Made by a program: the position numbers and the translations under genes. This document shows, one piece after another, positions 1 to 12,400 of a DNA stretch of 64,000 nt. This DNA comes from Sarcocystis neurona (Eukaryota; Apicomplexa; Conoidasida; Eucoccidiorida; Sarcocystidae): assembly GCA_000727475.1 (NCBI GenBank), contig KL647288.1:8769414-8833413 (forward strand), written 5' to 3'. The notes under the pieces were generated by a model. That model had not been told where the DNA came from. It saw only the letters and a list, made by a program, of their open reading frames with translations, and searched no databases. Position 1 is the first letter of the stretch. Every line of letters starts with the position of its first letter.

Positions 1-322
1 TTCTGTCTGTGTACATATTTATGTCGTCCTATTTCCACACGTGTACAAACGTACCTCTGTATACAATTGCATATATATATATGTACATATATGAGATGGA
101 CTACACGTGGTGATGTCTACCCATATATAGACCTAAACATATGTGTTAATGTATAGATATATGTATATAGATACATACATGTGTACACATATATGAGGTG
201 AAGTATATACATGGTGATATCTACCCATATATACACATATACATACATATATATATATATATATATGCATGTATATATGAGAGGTGCCCACAGACATATT
301 TATCAACAGAAGGACATTTTCT
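1..322. other. Intergenic simple-sequence DNA
   Basis: TA-rich sequence with TATA/CATA runs, including a TA run at about 246-266, and scattered TGTACACA-like palindromes. It lies just beyond the stop of the minus-strand B-box gene and probably holds its 3' UTR. I see no gene here. Confidence 0.5.
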
Positions 323-415
323 TCACAAGAGAAATGCAGGCACGCGCGGATGTGCCTCCACGGGTGTAAGCAGCTTCAGGTGCTTCTCTGGGAAAATGTA
401 CCGAGACGTGTTCCT
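323..415 (-). CDS. Last exon of the B-box gene
   Basis: After the acceptor CTGCCTAG the frame reads 30 codons and stops at TGA (323-325). The previous exon, 586-512, is 25 codons and ends at a strong GTGAGTCG donor. Both are phase 0, so they join to a C-terminus of RYIFPEKHLKLL type followed by a short Pro/Val-rich tail. The CAG tract at 590-800 lies in the intron just upstream. Confidence 0.55.
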   Translation of the reverse strand, partial: RNTSRYIFPEKHLKLLTPVEAHPRVPAFLL

Positions 416-3400
416 CTAGGCAGCACATGCGTCTGCGTGAGTTCACTCTTGTCTTCACACAGGAAATGCGTAAATTTTCTCGAAGAGGGGAAGATTCCTG
501 GGGCGACTCACCGCGACGTCGTATTTGTGTTTGTAGATAAGGAAGTCGGAAGGGCTGAGGGCCAGCCGAAGATGTGCAAAAGAAGCCTGCGCGCCACCAG
601 CAGCAGCAACAGCAGCAGCAGCGTCACCAGCAGGGACGTCAGCAGCAGCAGCAGCAGACGTACGATCAGGAGCAGCAGCAGTAGTAGCAGCAATGAGGGC
701 ACCACGAGCAGCAGCAGTCACGCCAGTGTCAGCAGGGCAGCAGTAGAGGAAAAAGACGAGGCAACTGCTGCAGCAGCAGCACATAATCACTTGCAGCAGA
801 AGCAACAGTAATGTCCGTGGCATGGGGTGGAAATGTTTGAGGAACAGCACGTTTGTTCGCGCATGCCTTCGTCGATACGCGTGGCCGCCTCCGACGGAGA
901 GAGGAGTGGCACATACGTACACACACAGACAGGTGTAGAGAGATAGGCAGACAGAAATGGAGAGATATAGACAGATATGGATATCCGCAGATATAGGTAG
1001 ATAGTCACATAGTCACACAAACGCATGGATACACATACATACCTATAGAGGTATACAATATATGTATAGAGAGAGAGACTGACGGACAGAGAGCCACACT
1101 CATACAGGGACGTACATATATATATATAGATGTATTTGTGTATATACATACATAAACGTAGGTCACGCCCGCGAATTGACATTTGAATGAAACTGAGAGA
1201 AAGATACGTACGTCCGCAGCATATACACAGATAGACGTATAATAAAAAAGAAGAGAAACGAAGATTCAAGCACACTTAGCCTGCAAGAGTGGAAGCAAGC
1301 ACAGAAGAGAGAGAGAGATCAATATATGCATTTATATATATATATATATATGTAGACACGCGTCCAAACATATGCGCTCACGCACGCCATGTGTATGAAG
1401 ATGACGGTCTAATCGAGGCACATACAGAAAGGAAATTATATACAGAGACACGTATAGAGATATACGCATGTCGAGAGAGAAAGATACGAAGAGAGAGAGG
1501 AGAAAAAGAAGGCAAGCGAGATCCTTGTGTGTATATGTGTCCACAGGGACATCACGTTTAGAAACGTGGTCCTTTAATCATCAATATGAGGGCTTTTTGC
1601 CTAAACACGAACATATCGTAGAATGAGACTGACATCTACAAGTGGCCGCAGAGAGATATATGCAAATATGTTTTTGTCAACCGTAACATCCATGTACATC
1701 TATACACCTATCTGTATGCCGGTGCTCCTGTATGGACAGCCTTCGGGCTTGTACATGCGAACCAACACATACATACACACATCCATTCATACACACACAC
1801 ACACATATAAATATACACGTATGCACATATGGGCATCTACAAATAAGGTGTCACATCTCTCATTCATGCGTACAAGGAGTCCTCATTTGTGTATGTATAT
1901 ATACATACATACAAATATATACATATACATACGAGCGTCCAGAGAGAAGGTGACCCATCTAACTCACATGTACAAATAGGTTTCATTTTTTATACATATA
2001 TATATATATATGTGTACACATATATGTGTGTATACATGTGCAAATAGACCGTCATAGGCGGACGAACACTTCACATCCTTTAGGATAGAGCTGCACTCGT
2101 ACAACCCGTATTTGTGTAGAAATGCAAGCGGTGCACAGACAGCTATAGTGGGAGTCACCTGCGCCTCAGGCGGCCGTCTTCTTCGCTTATTACATGAATA
2201 AATGCGCTGGCAGCGAGCGATTACCGGTGTCTTTCTTCGAAGGAGACAGAAGGCAGGAGAACAAAAAAAACATGGGCAAAGGAGGAGGAGTTAGGCGGCT
2301 GCCGTTGGCCTCTGTGCGACCCATCGGCCCGCAGCGTGAGTCAAAATCTACCACATGCTTACGTGTATTCACACGCAGACACAACTACTTACTCACACAG
2401 ACATGTACATATGTATATATACTTGTCGTGTCTTGCTTACATGGATTCAAATTAGAGACATATATATTCACCTACGTAGAAACGTATGTATACACATGTA
2501 TGCAGACATATCCTAGATATACGTCGCGTCCAAATTACGTACATGCATGCGTACACGCATAAACATTCACATACACACATTTGTACATACGCAGATATAT
2601 AGACGTACGCGTGCAAATGTGGGCGTGTCTGGGTTTGTATGGAAAGTATTTTTTTGACCTGGAGCTCTACATATGCGACGGACGTTGAAACTGCTGCTGT
2701 AGAGCTGCTCGCGTAGCCAGGTCGTTGAATTTGTACCTACAGCCTTGCCTTATCTGGCTGATACTGCTTGCTTACACGAGTGCTGTGCAGCCGCCTGTGA
2801 CGCAGGTACTTGAGAGAGGCACTCACACGCACACGTCTCTGTACACGGGCGGCCACTTGGAGAGACGAAGACATGTCTTTACATATTTGCCGTATACACA
2901 CGCGTCTATAACTCAGTACGTACACATCTGCAAATTTGTACACATAAGCGCGTTCACGGACGGGCAGGGAGGGAGGGGTAAACAGAGAAGCGCGGAAATT
3001 TCTGGTGTATGTACACCCCAGGGAGGGGTGCACAGAGAAGCGCGAAAAAGCGTGGTGTACGTACGCCTCAGGAAGGGGTAAACAGAGAAGTGCGAAAATG
3101 TCTGGTGTATGTACACCCAGGAAGGGTGGACCGAGAAGCGCGAAAATGTCTGGTGTATGTACACCCGAGTAGCACACACACAGGCGTGCACCGACGCACA
3201 AGTAGCAACTTTCGATTGTACATCCGAAGAGGAACGTGAAGGCAGTGTGGCCTACTTCGAGCCATTCCATCAGCAACATTTCACTCAGAAGTTCTCTTTT
3301 TACTGCGAGCAGATATCGCGTTTTTCTCTCCTTCATTCCATGCAGTTGCCCCACCAAGCTCCTACGCATACACAGAGGCAAACACATGTGCACGCACGCA

Positions 3401-6375
3401 CACAGATATACACAGAAATACAGAAAGATAGAGAGCAGATCCAACTAATATAGAAGTAGATATACACGTAGACGCACGTGTGTGGGGGAAGAAAGTATAG
3501 ATATATATACGTATACGTAATCTGTGTGACTCTCCTGCATGGCATAGTGATATATGTACGTGCAGATACACTACTGGGCCCCATGGTGCAGGCAACGGTG
3601 TAAGGACACACATACGTATAGGTGTGTACAAACACAGATGAATATATATATATATATATACATGCATACCTCTCTGAGCCTATATATATATATATATATA
3701 TCGGAGTCTATATATACACGCCTACAGGCACGTACAAACATAGACGTGTATATTTATAATACATAATATATATATATATTTACATATATGTCTGCGCCGG
3801 AGTACAGATATATATATATATACATAAATATAGAGAGAGATAGACAGGTCTAGGCGCGTCCGGACATTGATGCATATCTATAAATATGTATTTATTTGTA
3901 TATATATCTATACGTCGGAGCCCGTGTACGTTACCGATTTTGTGTATGCGTGCACATATGTAAGCGTACACGCGTCCATGTATGTAAACTACGTGAACAT
4001 ATACATATATACGTATATATATGTATATAGAGAGAAAAGGACTGGAAGAAGAAGCGAACGTAGAAGGGGAAAAAAAAGATTTCTTCCGCTGCTTCTTGGT
4101 ATTACAGATATCGGCTATTCAAAACTAGAGGCCTGGTGCTCTCTAAGTCTCAGTAGCTGCTTCCACGTGTTTTTCTCGAAGGGCAGCATATGCGTGCGGA
4201 CGCCGCTCGCGTACGGATGTGCGTGCGTGCTGCGGTGGACGTACACCGCAGATACGCGCCAGCATACGAGTTGGTGTTGAACGGTGCTTTCGATTCGGCT
4301 GTTCGTTCACCTGCACCTACGCAGCTGCGGGCAGGCGAGTGTACGTACACCGCAGCATGCGCACAAGTGTCCCCGCTCGATTTCACCTGTACGTATACCG
4401 AGGCGGGTCGCTGCGTGGATGCAAATGTCCATCCACGGCAGCATGCGTTTTGTCGTTCCCCCACGCGGTCGGCCGTATATACAACGACCCATGCGCAGCT
4501 GCATGCAAGCGAGGGTGCGTGCATCAGGAGTATGGACAGCTGCGTGGTGTGAGGTGTAGATACACCGTGCGTGTCTCTCTGTGCACACGAGCCGCCAGCG
4601 GCCCACCGCGCGCACGCCGCTGCATTTAACCGCGTGTATATACACCAGAAGGTCTCTTTAGACGGTCGGGTGTACAACGGTGCACGGGTAGCACGTACAA
4701 CAGTCTAATTTCTGCTGCCTGTTGAAAAGCGTTTTCTACTTAGCCGTGGCACGTACAGGCACGCAAACAGGCAGACTCAATCGCACGTGGATGGGTCATA
4801 TCTGGACATTGCAGAACCTCACAAAAAGAACCTCGTACACTCCCATCTACCCTGCAATAGAGAGCGAGGAAGCAAATACGCGGAAGGTTAGTATACTTTG
4901 CTGCTTCATGTATTCTGCGCTGGACAGCAAGGAAATTTCCGTGGAGCTCCCCCAGCTGTTTGTGGCTCTCTCGCAGCTCGTGCGCAATCCGCTGCTTCCT
5001 CTCTTCGAGCCTCTCTTCACTCTGCGTCACAGCAGATCAGCAGGAGAAGCAGCAGCAGAACACTCGCACCAGCAGAGCAGTAGCAATAGCAGAACAACAG
5101 CAGCACCAGAAGCAGGTGCGCAACATGGGGAACAGCAGCAGAGTCCCACTGGAGACGGCGACACGCCAGCAGAAGCCGCAGTCAAAGCAAAAGTCGGAAC
5201 AGCAGCATCCCAGCACGAGACTAAGCCGCAGCTGCGGGCCTCGCACACAACGTAAGACAGCAGCAGAAGCAGCAGCATCCCTGCCAGCGGCAGCAGGATT
5301 GTCAGCAAGAGAGGCAGAAGCGAGAGAAAGCAGAAGGAGGGGAAGCAGCGATTACCGCAACGGTAGCAGCACCAGCATCACAGGAGGAGGAGCTGCAGCA
5401 ACGATACAGCCGCGGCAGCGGTCAACGAAGCGCAACAGCAGCAGCAGCAGCGTGTGTTGAAGGGGAAGTCACCTGCATCGGCAGAACCCGCGGCAGCAGC
5501 GCCAGGCACCCACCGCAGTCACAGCGACAGCAGCCGTGACAGCAGCAGTGGCATCAGAAGGAGCAGCAGCAGAGGATAGTGCTGACAGGTAGGGAAAGCA
5601 TTTTGCCGAGCGGTGTTGAACAGACAAGTTTATCAAAAGCGCTGTTGACGTCAGCGCCTTGCAAACCGATATGGTCGCTCTCCCTCGGTCTGTCTCACTT
5701 CCTCTCTCTTCCTCTACGCCCCTCCTGCTCTCCCGCTCTCTTTTTGCGTATACGTCTATGCAGAAGTAGACACGACAGATACCCATAGGAAGAAAGCCTT
5801 TCACCCTCCACACAAATATGTGTCTCTCACTTTCCATGCGTCCCTACAAACGCGCTGAACGTCTCCGTACGTGTGCTGCTAGGAGCACCGAGAGAAAGTG
5901 GGAAAGGAAGCTCCACACGCACTTGCTTGCATCTGTGTACACCTATGCATTTTTGTGGGTCCTTCTGACGCAAATACACATATTTCACATATGTAAGAGT
6001 CGCTTGGAAGATATGCACTGCATACGATTTGCATATTCAGGACCAGGTGCTGTGTGGATTTGCTGCGTATACACAGACATGCACGTAGAAGGAGAGACAT
6101 ACATATCTATACACAGGTAAATGTACACCTGTGTACACACATAATACATACATTACATATATACATACATACATACGTACATACATACATACATACATGC
6201 GGAGACACATACATATAAACATATATGCGTAGGTACGTAAATGTACACCTGTGTACACACATGTATACATATATGCAGTACAGTACGTACATACACGCGT
6301 ATCCAGATATCCACACAGACGCATACATGCATATATATCTACACAGACGCACACACACATACAGACAGACAGACA

Positions 6376-6408
<33 letters not shown>

Positions 6409-9400
6409 GCACACGTACATACAAACATACACACATCAACGCATACACACACATATACACACATACGTACACACCTGCATACATACAAACATGCCTACAT
6501 ACAAACACACATATACACATACATACACACAAACACATATACCTACATACATGCATATGTACCTACATACATATATATGTAAATACATACATACATAGAT
6601 ACGTACATACGTGTATTAAGACATACACACATATATGGACCATCATACATGTACACAGAGACAAACGTATACAGGTGTATACGCGGACGTACGCATACAA
6701 GAGGATATAAAACATATATGTCTTTAGGCAGAGAAAAGGACAATCTAACGTGTGCAGGTGGACAACGTATCCGTCTTCTGCGTAGATAACTGCATGCGGC
6801 TGGGGCGTGGGGCCGACTGTAGACTGGCCCGCCACTTTGATCTACTGGAAGATGGCGCGAGGCCTTCACCGTTGCGTCCGCAGCAGAGAGGACGCGGCAG
6901 AGAGGAACAGGAAAACGGGGGGAAGAAGGCGACAGGGACCCTTGTGTACGTACGTGGACGCGGGGGGAGAGGGCAGAAATTTACATTCTTCCTGTCAGAG
7001 AAGAAAAGAGCGGGAACGCGTGGTGGTGGCCCTGCTGCTGAGCAGCAGGCAGCCACGGCGGGGGGCCGTAGTTGGCAGCGGGTCCATAGACGTAGAGAGA
7101 GAGACACACAGACAGAGAGAGAAGGGAAAGCATGCAGAGGCACGTGTCCGCGGGGACTTGATGCTTTGAGTCGCAGAAGGGAAGAAAGGAACGTACCGGA
7201 GAGTTGCCTTGCATGAGGAGTTTGTAGGCGTCCAGGGTAGATAGCAGCTGATGGCTTGAAACGGCAGTAGCGGAGTGATGGCCGATCAGCAGGCAGTGAG
7301 GGCAGAGGGCCGTGGAACACTTCACAGCAGCAGCAGCAGCAACAGACAAGGAGACAGCAGTCACAATTTCCGACTTTTTCTGTTCCCCCTCTACTTCCTT
7401 CTCTCTCTCAACAAGACGCCGATTTCCCATAAGAAAACAACAAATGCCTTTGCAGCAGCATCAGCAGCAACGAAAGCGGTCACCAGCTTCATTTTCCCCT
7501 TTTCCGCTCTCTCTCTCTCTCTCTCAAAAGACGCTGTTCTCTGCGAGAAAGCAATACAGAAATTCCTTCTCCGTGAGAGAAAGTAAACACACGTTCTTAT
7601 ATAAAGGAACAGACGCCTACAGACGTATCTACGCACGTATGTAGGGGGGAAGAAGTTCCCGACAGTGGGGGCATCCGCACATATAAATGTATGTGTGTGT
7701 GCTGCAAAAAGAGACAACAGGGGAAGAGTGAGGCCAGCAACAACAACGCTTCGAACCCATGCAGGCCGCAGAGGCATCTGCATATATACACATATGTATG
7801 TGTATACCCAACATCTAAAACGCGGAGGACCCATTTCAATATATATAATATAGATACATACACATATATAGAGAGAGCGAGAGATCTGGATATATATATA
7901 TATATATGTATATATAAATTCACATATTAGCCATATGCTTGTAGGACGTCTGGGGAGAAATCGATTAGACTTGCAGCAGCCACGTGGGGAGAGGAGTCAG
8001 AGGGGAGTGCGGCGCGGTGCAGCAGCAGCAGCAAATATGAACACTGCAGGACACACAGGCGCCCGTCTTTGCTCTGGCGTGGGCGTAAGGCAGCCAGAAG
8101 CCTCCGCTTCTCGTGTCCGCAGGCCGCGCGAGCAGCAGGAGGTAGTCTTCTGCATCCGCCGTTACTTTGCAGAAGGAAGCCACGTACCAGGAGAATTTGT
8201 TAGAAACAAGAGCAAACATAGACACGCATATAACAGAGGAGGCTTCAACGACCTTCCGAGCGGCCATTCCCCTGAGTAACGACGCTGCTGTCTCGTCGAC
8301 AATATAGTGGAGCGAACACTCTCTGGCAGAAAGAAATACAACAAGTGTTGCCGTAGTCCGAGCCCCCCCCGGTTCTGCTAAAGATTCACATAACCACAGC
8401 ACACACAGAGACAGTAATATGCATATATACATATATATATAACTACATACACATACACATATGCATTGAAAGAGTGATACATATATATATATACATAGAG
8501 AGAAAGAGAGGGAGAAAGAGACACATATATATATGTATAGATGCGTATAGGATTAGATACGTTTACTTACTTTGAAGGGGTGGGGTCGTATGTTTGTCAA
8601 ACGTACACGCAGACAAGACGCGATGATGATACGGAGCCACACAAACACGAACATCTCGTCACGGCGAGAAAAGGAAGGCCGCCCCATTGCAGGAGACTAG
8701 AACTAGCCGCCACGTACAGGTCCACAGACGCCTCAGGATAAAATGACACGGGGAAGAGAAAAAGAGACAGAAAGAGAGGGGGAGAAGCACGTATATGTGT
8801 ATTCTTCTTTCTCTCTAGAAGAACTTGCACGCATGCAGACAGAGAGACACGCACACGTATACACAGACCGAGACGGAGACACACAGAGAGTCGTGTTGAA
8901 CACAAGAGATATATACATATATGCACGAAGGGCGCACGCATATATATATTCAAGCAGTCGTGTGCGTACATACATATACATGCGTATATTGCAAGAATAC
9001 GGAAAGAGTTCGCTTCAGTGCGTACAGGAAAAGGGAAGGACAACAAGTGATAGAGGTATAGAAAGGCGTGTGTGTACACGCATACACCTATACACATATA
9101 TATATATATATATATGTGGAGGGAGAGTGTCAATATGGGTGGAGTATATGTGTGCCTATGTAGCTTTACATTGCAGAAAAGAAGCCTTTATTGAGGCGGG
9201 TGGTTATCAGCAAAGAACTCACCGTGACGCAGACAGAGTCGAGCATTTCCGACGGATGGTAGGGGCAAGCACCGAACTGCAGCGGCGACTGCAACGGCAG
9301 AAGAGCAGCAGCACGCGGAGAGGAAAGAGGAAAAGGAGAAAATGTGGCGAGAGCAGCAGACGCAGCAGCACATGCGCAGCAGCAGCAGCACTACGAATGC

Positions 9401-12400
9401 ATGCACACGAGATGTAGGGGCAGGAGGAGCAGCAGCAGCGCGAACAGACGTCGCGACGAAGAAGGACGGGAGGAGACCAAGCACAATACACACACGTATA
9501 CAGCGACGTAGATAGACAGAGACAAACAAATACACAAAGATGTATAAACCCACCCAACGCACACATCCATTAGAACAGACTTATACAAGTTTGCACCTAC
9601 GTGCATCCATATGTGTGTACACATACTGTAACACAGACACACACCCCCATAGAAGCAAGCATGTATATGTATGTATATATAAAGAGATGTACACTAACAA
9701 ACATCTACATACGTTCCCGCATGCGTGTGTGCGTACATGTGCGCCACTGTCTCTAAGGATACAGGCAGGCTGGTATCGCTGGCACTGCCTACGGAGACAG
9801 TCGTAGAGACAGCTCAGAGACAGGGGCTGGCTGCATCTCAACTTCTCTGCGGTCGACTGCCCTTCTCTCTTTCTGTAAGCCGAGGTCACCTACAGGAAGG
9901 TAGCGTGCGCAGCCTGTTGCGCATGCAACTGCTGCGGAGTGGGCTGCTCCAACACGTGTCTGTTGCAGGCGCTCGCTGCTGGCATAGAGGAGCTCCCACC
10001 CACCCCTCTGATGCTGCTAGCTGTAGGGCTCCTGCGGCTGCTGCTGCCTGCGCCGCTACTTCTTCCCTGCGCTGCGGCTTCTGCAGCTACTAATGCTTTT
10101 GCTGCTGTGGCCTGCGCCGCTGCAACTTCCCTCCGCTGCTGCTTCTACAGCTGCTGCTGCTGCTTGCGCCGCTGCAGCGCCCCTCCGCTGCTATTGTCCT
10201 GCGCTACTGCTTCTACAGCGAGAGCTGCTCCTGCTGCAGTGCGTTGCTGCTGTGCACGTGTGTGTGGGTGTGTGTGTGTGTTCCGCTTCCTCTCCTTTCG
10301 TGCATGCCTACGTGGTTGACTGGGAGACGCGTGTGCCGGGCCAGCATGCGTGAAGAGGAGTGCATACAGTCGTCGCAGGCATTGCACAGATGAGCTTTAT
10401 CTGCAGGACAGTAGACGGTGGCAGGGAGTATCTCGCACAAGGCACACACGGGCTGCAGCACTTGAACACGAAGCGGCTGCATGCGGAACTGCACCAGCGC
10501 CACGGGCAGCACCTGGTCGTCGCCGCGCAGGCGATACAACGTCCGAAACGGTCCCCTGTATTTCGCGCAGTCACACATACACACAGCAACAGCAGCAGGA
10601 GACAGAGCAGCAGCAGCAGCCGCACAGCAGCAGCGGGAGACACAGCAGCAAGGACAGGTCAGGACAGGTCACAAGGCGGCAGCTGGCAGCGCCAGACCAA
10701 GAATGCAAGCAGCAGCAGCAGCAGCCGAAGAAAAGCCGCAGCTGGAGCAGGATCCAAAGAGAAGGCAGCAGCAGGAGCAGCACGCGAAGAGAAAGCGGCA
10801 GCGGAGATACAGCAGCAGCAGTCAGCGCCACACCAAGCGCACAAGCAGCAGCAGCAGCCGAAGAGAATGCAGCAGCATGAGATAGGCGTGGGAGAGACCG
10901 GGAGAGCGGAGTAGGCGGCAGTAGCTGAAACTCAGAGAGAGCAAAGATATATGGTTCACAGAGGCGTCTCTGTGTGTGTCCCATCATATAACTGCCTGAG
11001 GAGACGTACCTACCTACCGCTGGACATTCGTTCGTTTACGGTTACCTTGTCCTTGTACACGTGCCTGTGCAAATATATATGGATTTGTGTAAATAACTGA
11101 TCTACACATATGCATATATGCCTCTTCATACATATATACATATATACACATGAAGGTGCATATATATACAGCCTGGGTATCCGTATACATATATGGCGTC
11201 TCATGTGGAGGATATGGTGTACTGCCCTAAGTGCACTTCTGTCTGTCGATATATCTCCAGATACATCCTTCTCTCCGTTTTTGTCTCGGATGACATTCTG
11301 TCTTTTTGGCTGCTTCAGCAGGACCTCACAAAACGTTTTCAACGTGCTGCTCTGTGCGTAGGTCGGCGACGAGAGGCAGAGATAGAGAACAGACAGCCTC
11401 TCTTCCTTTTATCGACCATAGTACATTTCTATTGCACGCGCCTGCGTAGCAGGTAGAGGAGTGCAGAGACACGACAGAGCTGGGGCAGGCAGCAGTAGAC
11501 ACCCACCCGCGCGTCTGTCTTGCACACGTTCTCTTTCGTTTTGAAGACAATATCGTGTACACAGTTGAAGTATCCTCACTAAAAGTAGACACACAGGAAG
11601 AAATCGTGTGGACACACAGACACACAGACGTGCATGCCTACAGATATCTGTACATGTGTGGTAATTCTCAAGGCGTGCAGTAGCTTTATGTGGACACACC
11701 TAAATGTAGGCCTGAATAACTGTATAGGCTATGCTACTACACAGGTGTGTGTAGGTGGTGCTGGCCTGACGAAATATATAGATTACGCTACTGTACAGGT
11801 GCGTGTACGTGGTGTTGGTCTAAATATATAGACTACGCTACTACACACACAGACACACGCACGCGTAGCGTATATACATGTACACACACGTATATACACA
11901 GGGATGTGTACACATATGCCTACGGAGCTTGTTTATATATATATATATATACATGTATATATATATATATATATGAGTACGTATATATTTGAGGTGGCTG
12001 TACGCACACACCACATACGTCTGCACACATGTGTAGGCGTCTAGTATATTTCGGCGGCGCCTCTTCAGCTGGTGAACGTGAACGTGTGTATGCTTGCAGC
12101 TTGCTCACTGCAGAGGGTGGGTTTTGTCGATGGACTGCAGCAGCTGCTTGAACGCAACTGCTCCGTAGTGTGGCGGAATATCGCATGTTTCAAATGCTGC
12201 AGGACAGAGAAAGAAACGAAGGAAACCCTCTCAAGATATAGACGTTTGTGGACAGGCATAGGTATTCTTGCAACCGTATACAGAAGTAGAGTGAGTTTTG
12301 CAAATCCTCATATATATGTGGAGAGATGGCTACTCCTGTCTGTAGATAGCACACATCCCTATACACTCTCCATGCGCATATTATATACGTAGATAGAGTT

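Noticed and set aside
6225..6710. Plus-strand Thr/His/Tyr/Ile-rich frames of up to 161 codons
   Set aside because: Direct translation of ACAT/ACAC simple repeats; open in several frames and on both strands.
11010..11342. Minus-strand exon reading TLKTFCEVLLKQPKRQNVIRD
   Set aside because: It looks protein-like and could enter in phase after exon 12196-12109, but its donors do not match the phase of the B-box exon, while 12196-12109 joins that exon directly. Left out of the model; could be an alternative exon.
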